62,939 bases of DNA, from NCBI GenBank assembly GCA_900544335.1, contig UQUS01000007.1, positions 1-62,939 on the forward strand. The letters are read 5' to 3'. Shown in pieces: positions 62,490-62,939 of this stretch (the stretch's first letter is position 1; every line of letters starts with the position of its first letter). The notes under the pieces are model-generated. The model was not told where the DNA came from, searched no databases, and was given only the letters and a program-made list of their open reading frames with translations. The DNA comes from an uncultured Sutterella sp. (GTDB taxonomy: Bacteria; Pseudomonadota; Gammaproteobacteria; Burkholderiales; Burkholderiaceae_F). The translations under genes and the position numbers were made by a program.

Positions 62490-62645
62490 CGGAGGGTTGC
62501 CTCTTTCCAGATTCTCACCGTCGTGTTTTGCCAGACGGATAAACATGTATTTACTAAATTGCAAAATACAGCAAAGAAATTTGCTCTGCTAACACAATGA
62601 TTTTACAAGAAAAAATTGATTAGTACAAGAAAAAATAGGGGCATT

Positions 62646-62735
62646 CTGCAAATCGTCGCAAACAAATTTTGAGCGTAACACTTAGGAAATCGCAAGAAAA
62701 GAAGTGCCTTGCTGCAAATGGCTGCAAACAAATTT
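62646..62735. repeat. Direct repeats upstream of the AlbA_2 gene
   Basis: Two 24-nt copies (62646-62669 and 62712-62735), start-to-start 66 bp, share CTGCAAAT at the left and GCAAACAAATTT at the right, differing at about three positions. Related pieces are an AGCAAA/TTTGCT palindrome (62570-62585), two ACAAGAAAAAAT copies (62605 and 62623) and GCAAAGAAATT near 62814. The spacing is close to six helical turns. The whole 344-bp region between the AlbA_2 gene and the partial gene is AT-rich and otherwise without genes. Confidence 0.65.
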
Positions 62736-62833
62736 CATTGGCGCTTGTGTCTTGATTCAAAACGGAAAATCTCCGTTTGTGTATTGACCGATAAGCAATA
62801 GGGACTCTTGCGTGCAAAGAAATTGCCCAACAG

Positions 62834-62939
62834 TCAGGCTGAATACGGAGGAGAGGCAATCGGCTTGACCAAAATGTCTAGGAATTTGTCGGCACCACCA
62901 AACTCGATGAGGTTCTTGAAAACGACCGGAAAAGAAGTG
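62834..62939 (-). CDS. Possible C-terminal end of a gene entering from the right
   Basis: The minus strand reads TSFPVVFKNLIEFGGADKFL, then DILVKPIASPPYSA and a stop at 62834. The composition looks like real protein. Only 34 residues are visible and the family is not recognised. A plus-strand ORF from 62874 covers the same bases but has no well-spaced Shine-Dalgarno. Confidence 0.4.
   Translation of the reverse strand, partial: TSFPVVFKNLIEFGGADKFLDILVKPIASPPYSA

Noticed and set aside
62874..62939. Plus-strand partial ORF at the right edge
   Set aside because: Its possible Shine-Dalgarno is about 20 bases away and the opposite strand reads as more natural protein.
1..62939. CRISPR arrays, rRNA genes, insertion sequences
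   Set aside because: No regularly spaced repeats, rRNA segments or transposase-like ORFs were seen.

Overview
The window looks like chromosome from a gut-type betaproteobacterium, most likely Burkholderiales/Sutterellaceae. This rests on the order ndk-rlmN-ispG-hisS-yfgM-like-bamB-der, the rsgA-M48-orn cluster, surE-nlpD-like-rlmD, a beta-type malate dehydrogenase, and the strictly anaerobic class III ribonucleotide reductase. Species cannot be fixed from the sequence alone.

Layout. 1-3.1 kb: the 3' end of RNase G, then an MFS and a TSUP exporter on the minus strand. 3.2-6.5 kb: anaerobic ribonucleotide reduction. A perfect NrdR box overlaps the promoter, nrdD follows, then a separate 61-residue ORF carrying the glycyl-radical site, then nrdG. 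6.7-10.1 kb: a P1B Zn/Cd/Pb efflux ATPase divergent from a CadR/PbrR-like MerR regulator, with a 19-bp-spacer MerR-type promoter between them. 10-19.7 kb: aldo/keto reductase, nnr, a PD-(D/E)XK-ATPase, purL, a LysE exporter and an orphan PIN protein. 19.9-23.6 kb: the most interesting block, a four-gene operon (small GxxxG membrane protein, P1B-type ATPase with SCA instead of CPC, HMA_2-like protein, second small membrane protein with a basic tail). It resembles the fez operons that build ferrosomes, which are lipid-bounded iron organelles. 24-28.8 kb: mdh, a small membrane protein, rsgA, an M48 peptidase homologue that has lost its HExxH motif, orn, and tRNA-Arg(CCT).

29.1-33.6 kb is an operon for a polar amino-acid-type ABC importer, a nitrilase-family amidase and a second, signal-less binding-protein-like protein. 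33.8-38.0 kb is a gtrB-gtrA-gtrII surface-glycan modification cassette followed by a polytopic protein gene broken by one in-frame amber codon. 38.2-42.5 kb: AI-2E transporter, surE, nlpD-like, rlmD. 42.8-44.6 kb holds a second PD-(D/E)XK-ATPase, followed by about 740 bp of structured non-coding DNA leading into the ndk-der housekeeping run (45.3-52.7 kb).

From 52.7 kb to the right edge the DNA is accessory. An incomplete conjugation module (TraJ/DUF4400-like, SXT/TOL-type TraD, an unknown protein, a CobS-like AAA ATPase) has no recognisable relaxase or mating-pair genes. It is followed by a DUF234-type ATPase with a palindromic operator, an unusual long inverted repeat, a SotB-like sugar exporter, an AlbA_2-type regulator with a repeat-rich upstream region, and the possible tail of another minus-strand gene. 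No CRISPR array, rRNA or insertion sequence was seen.
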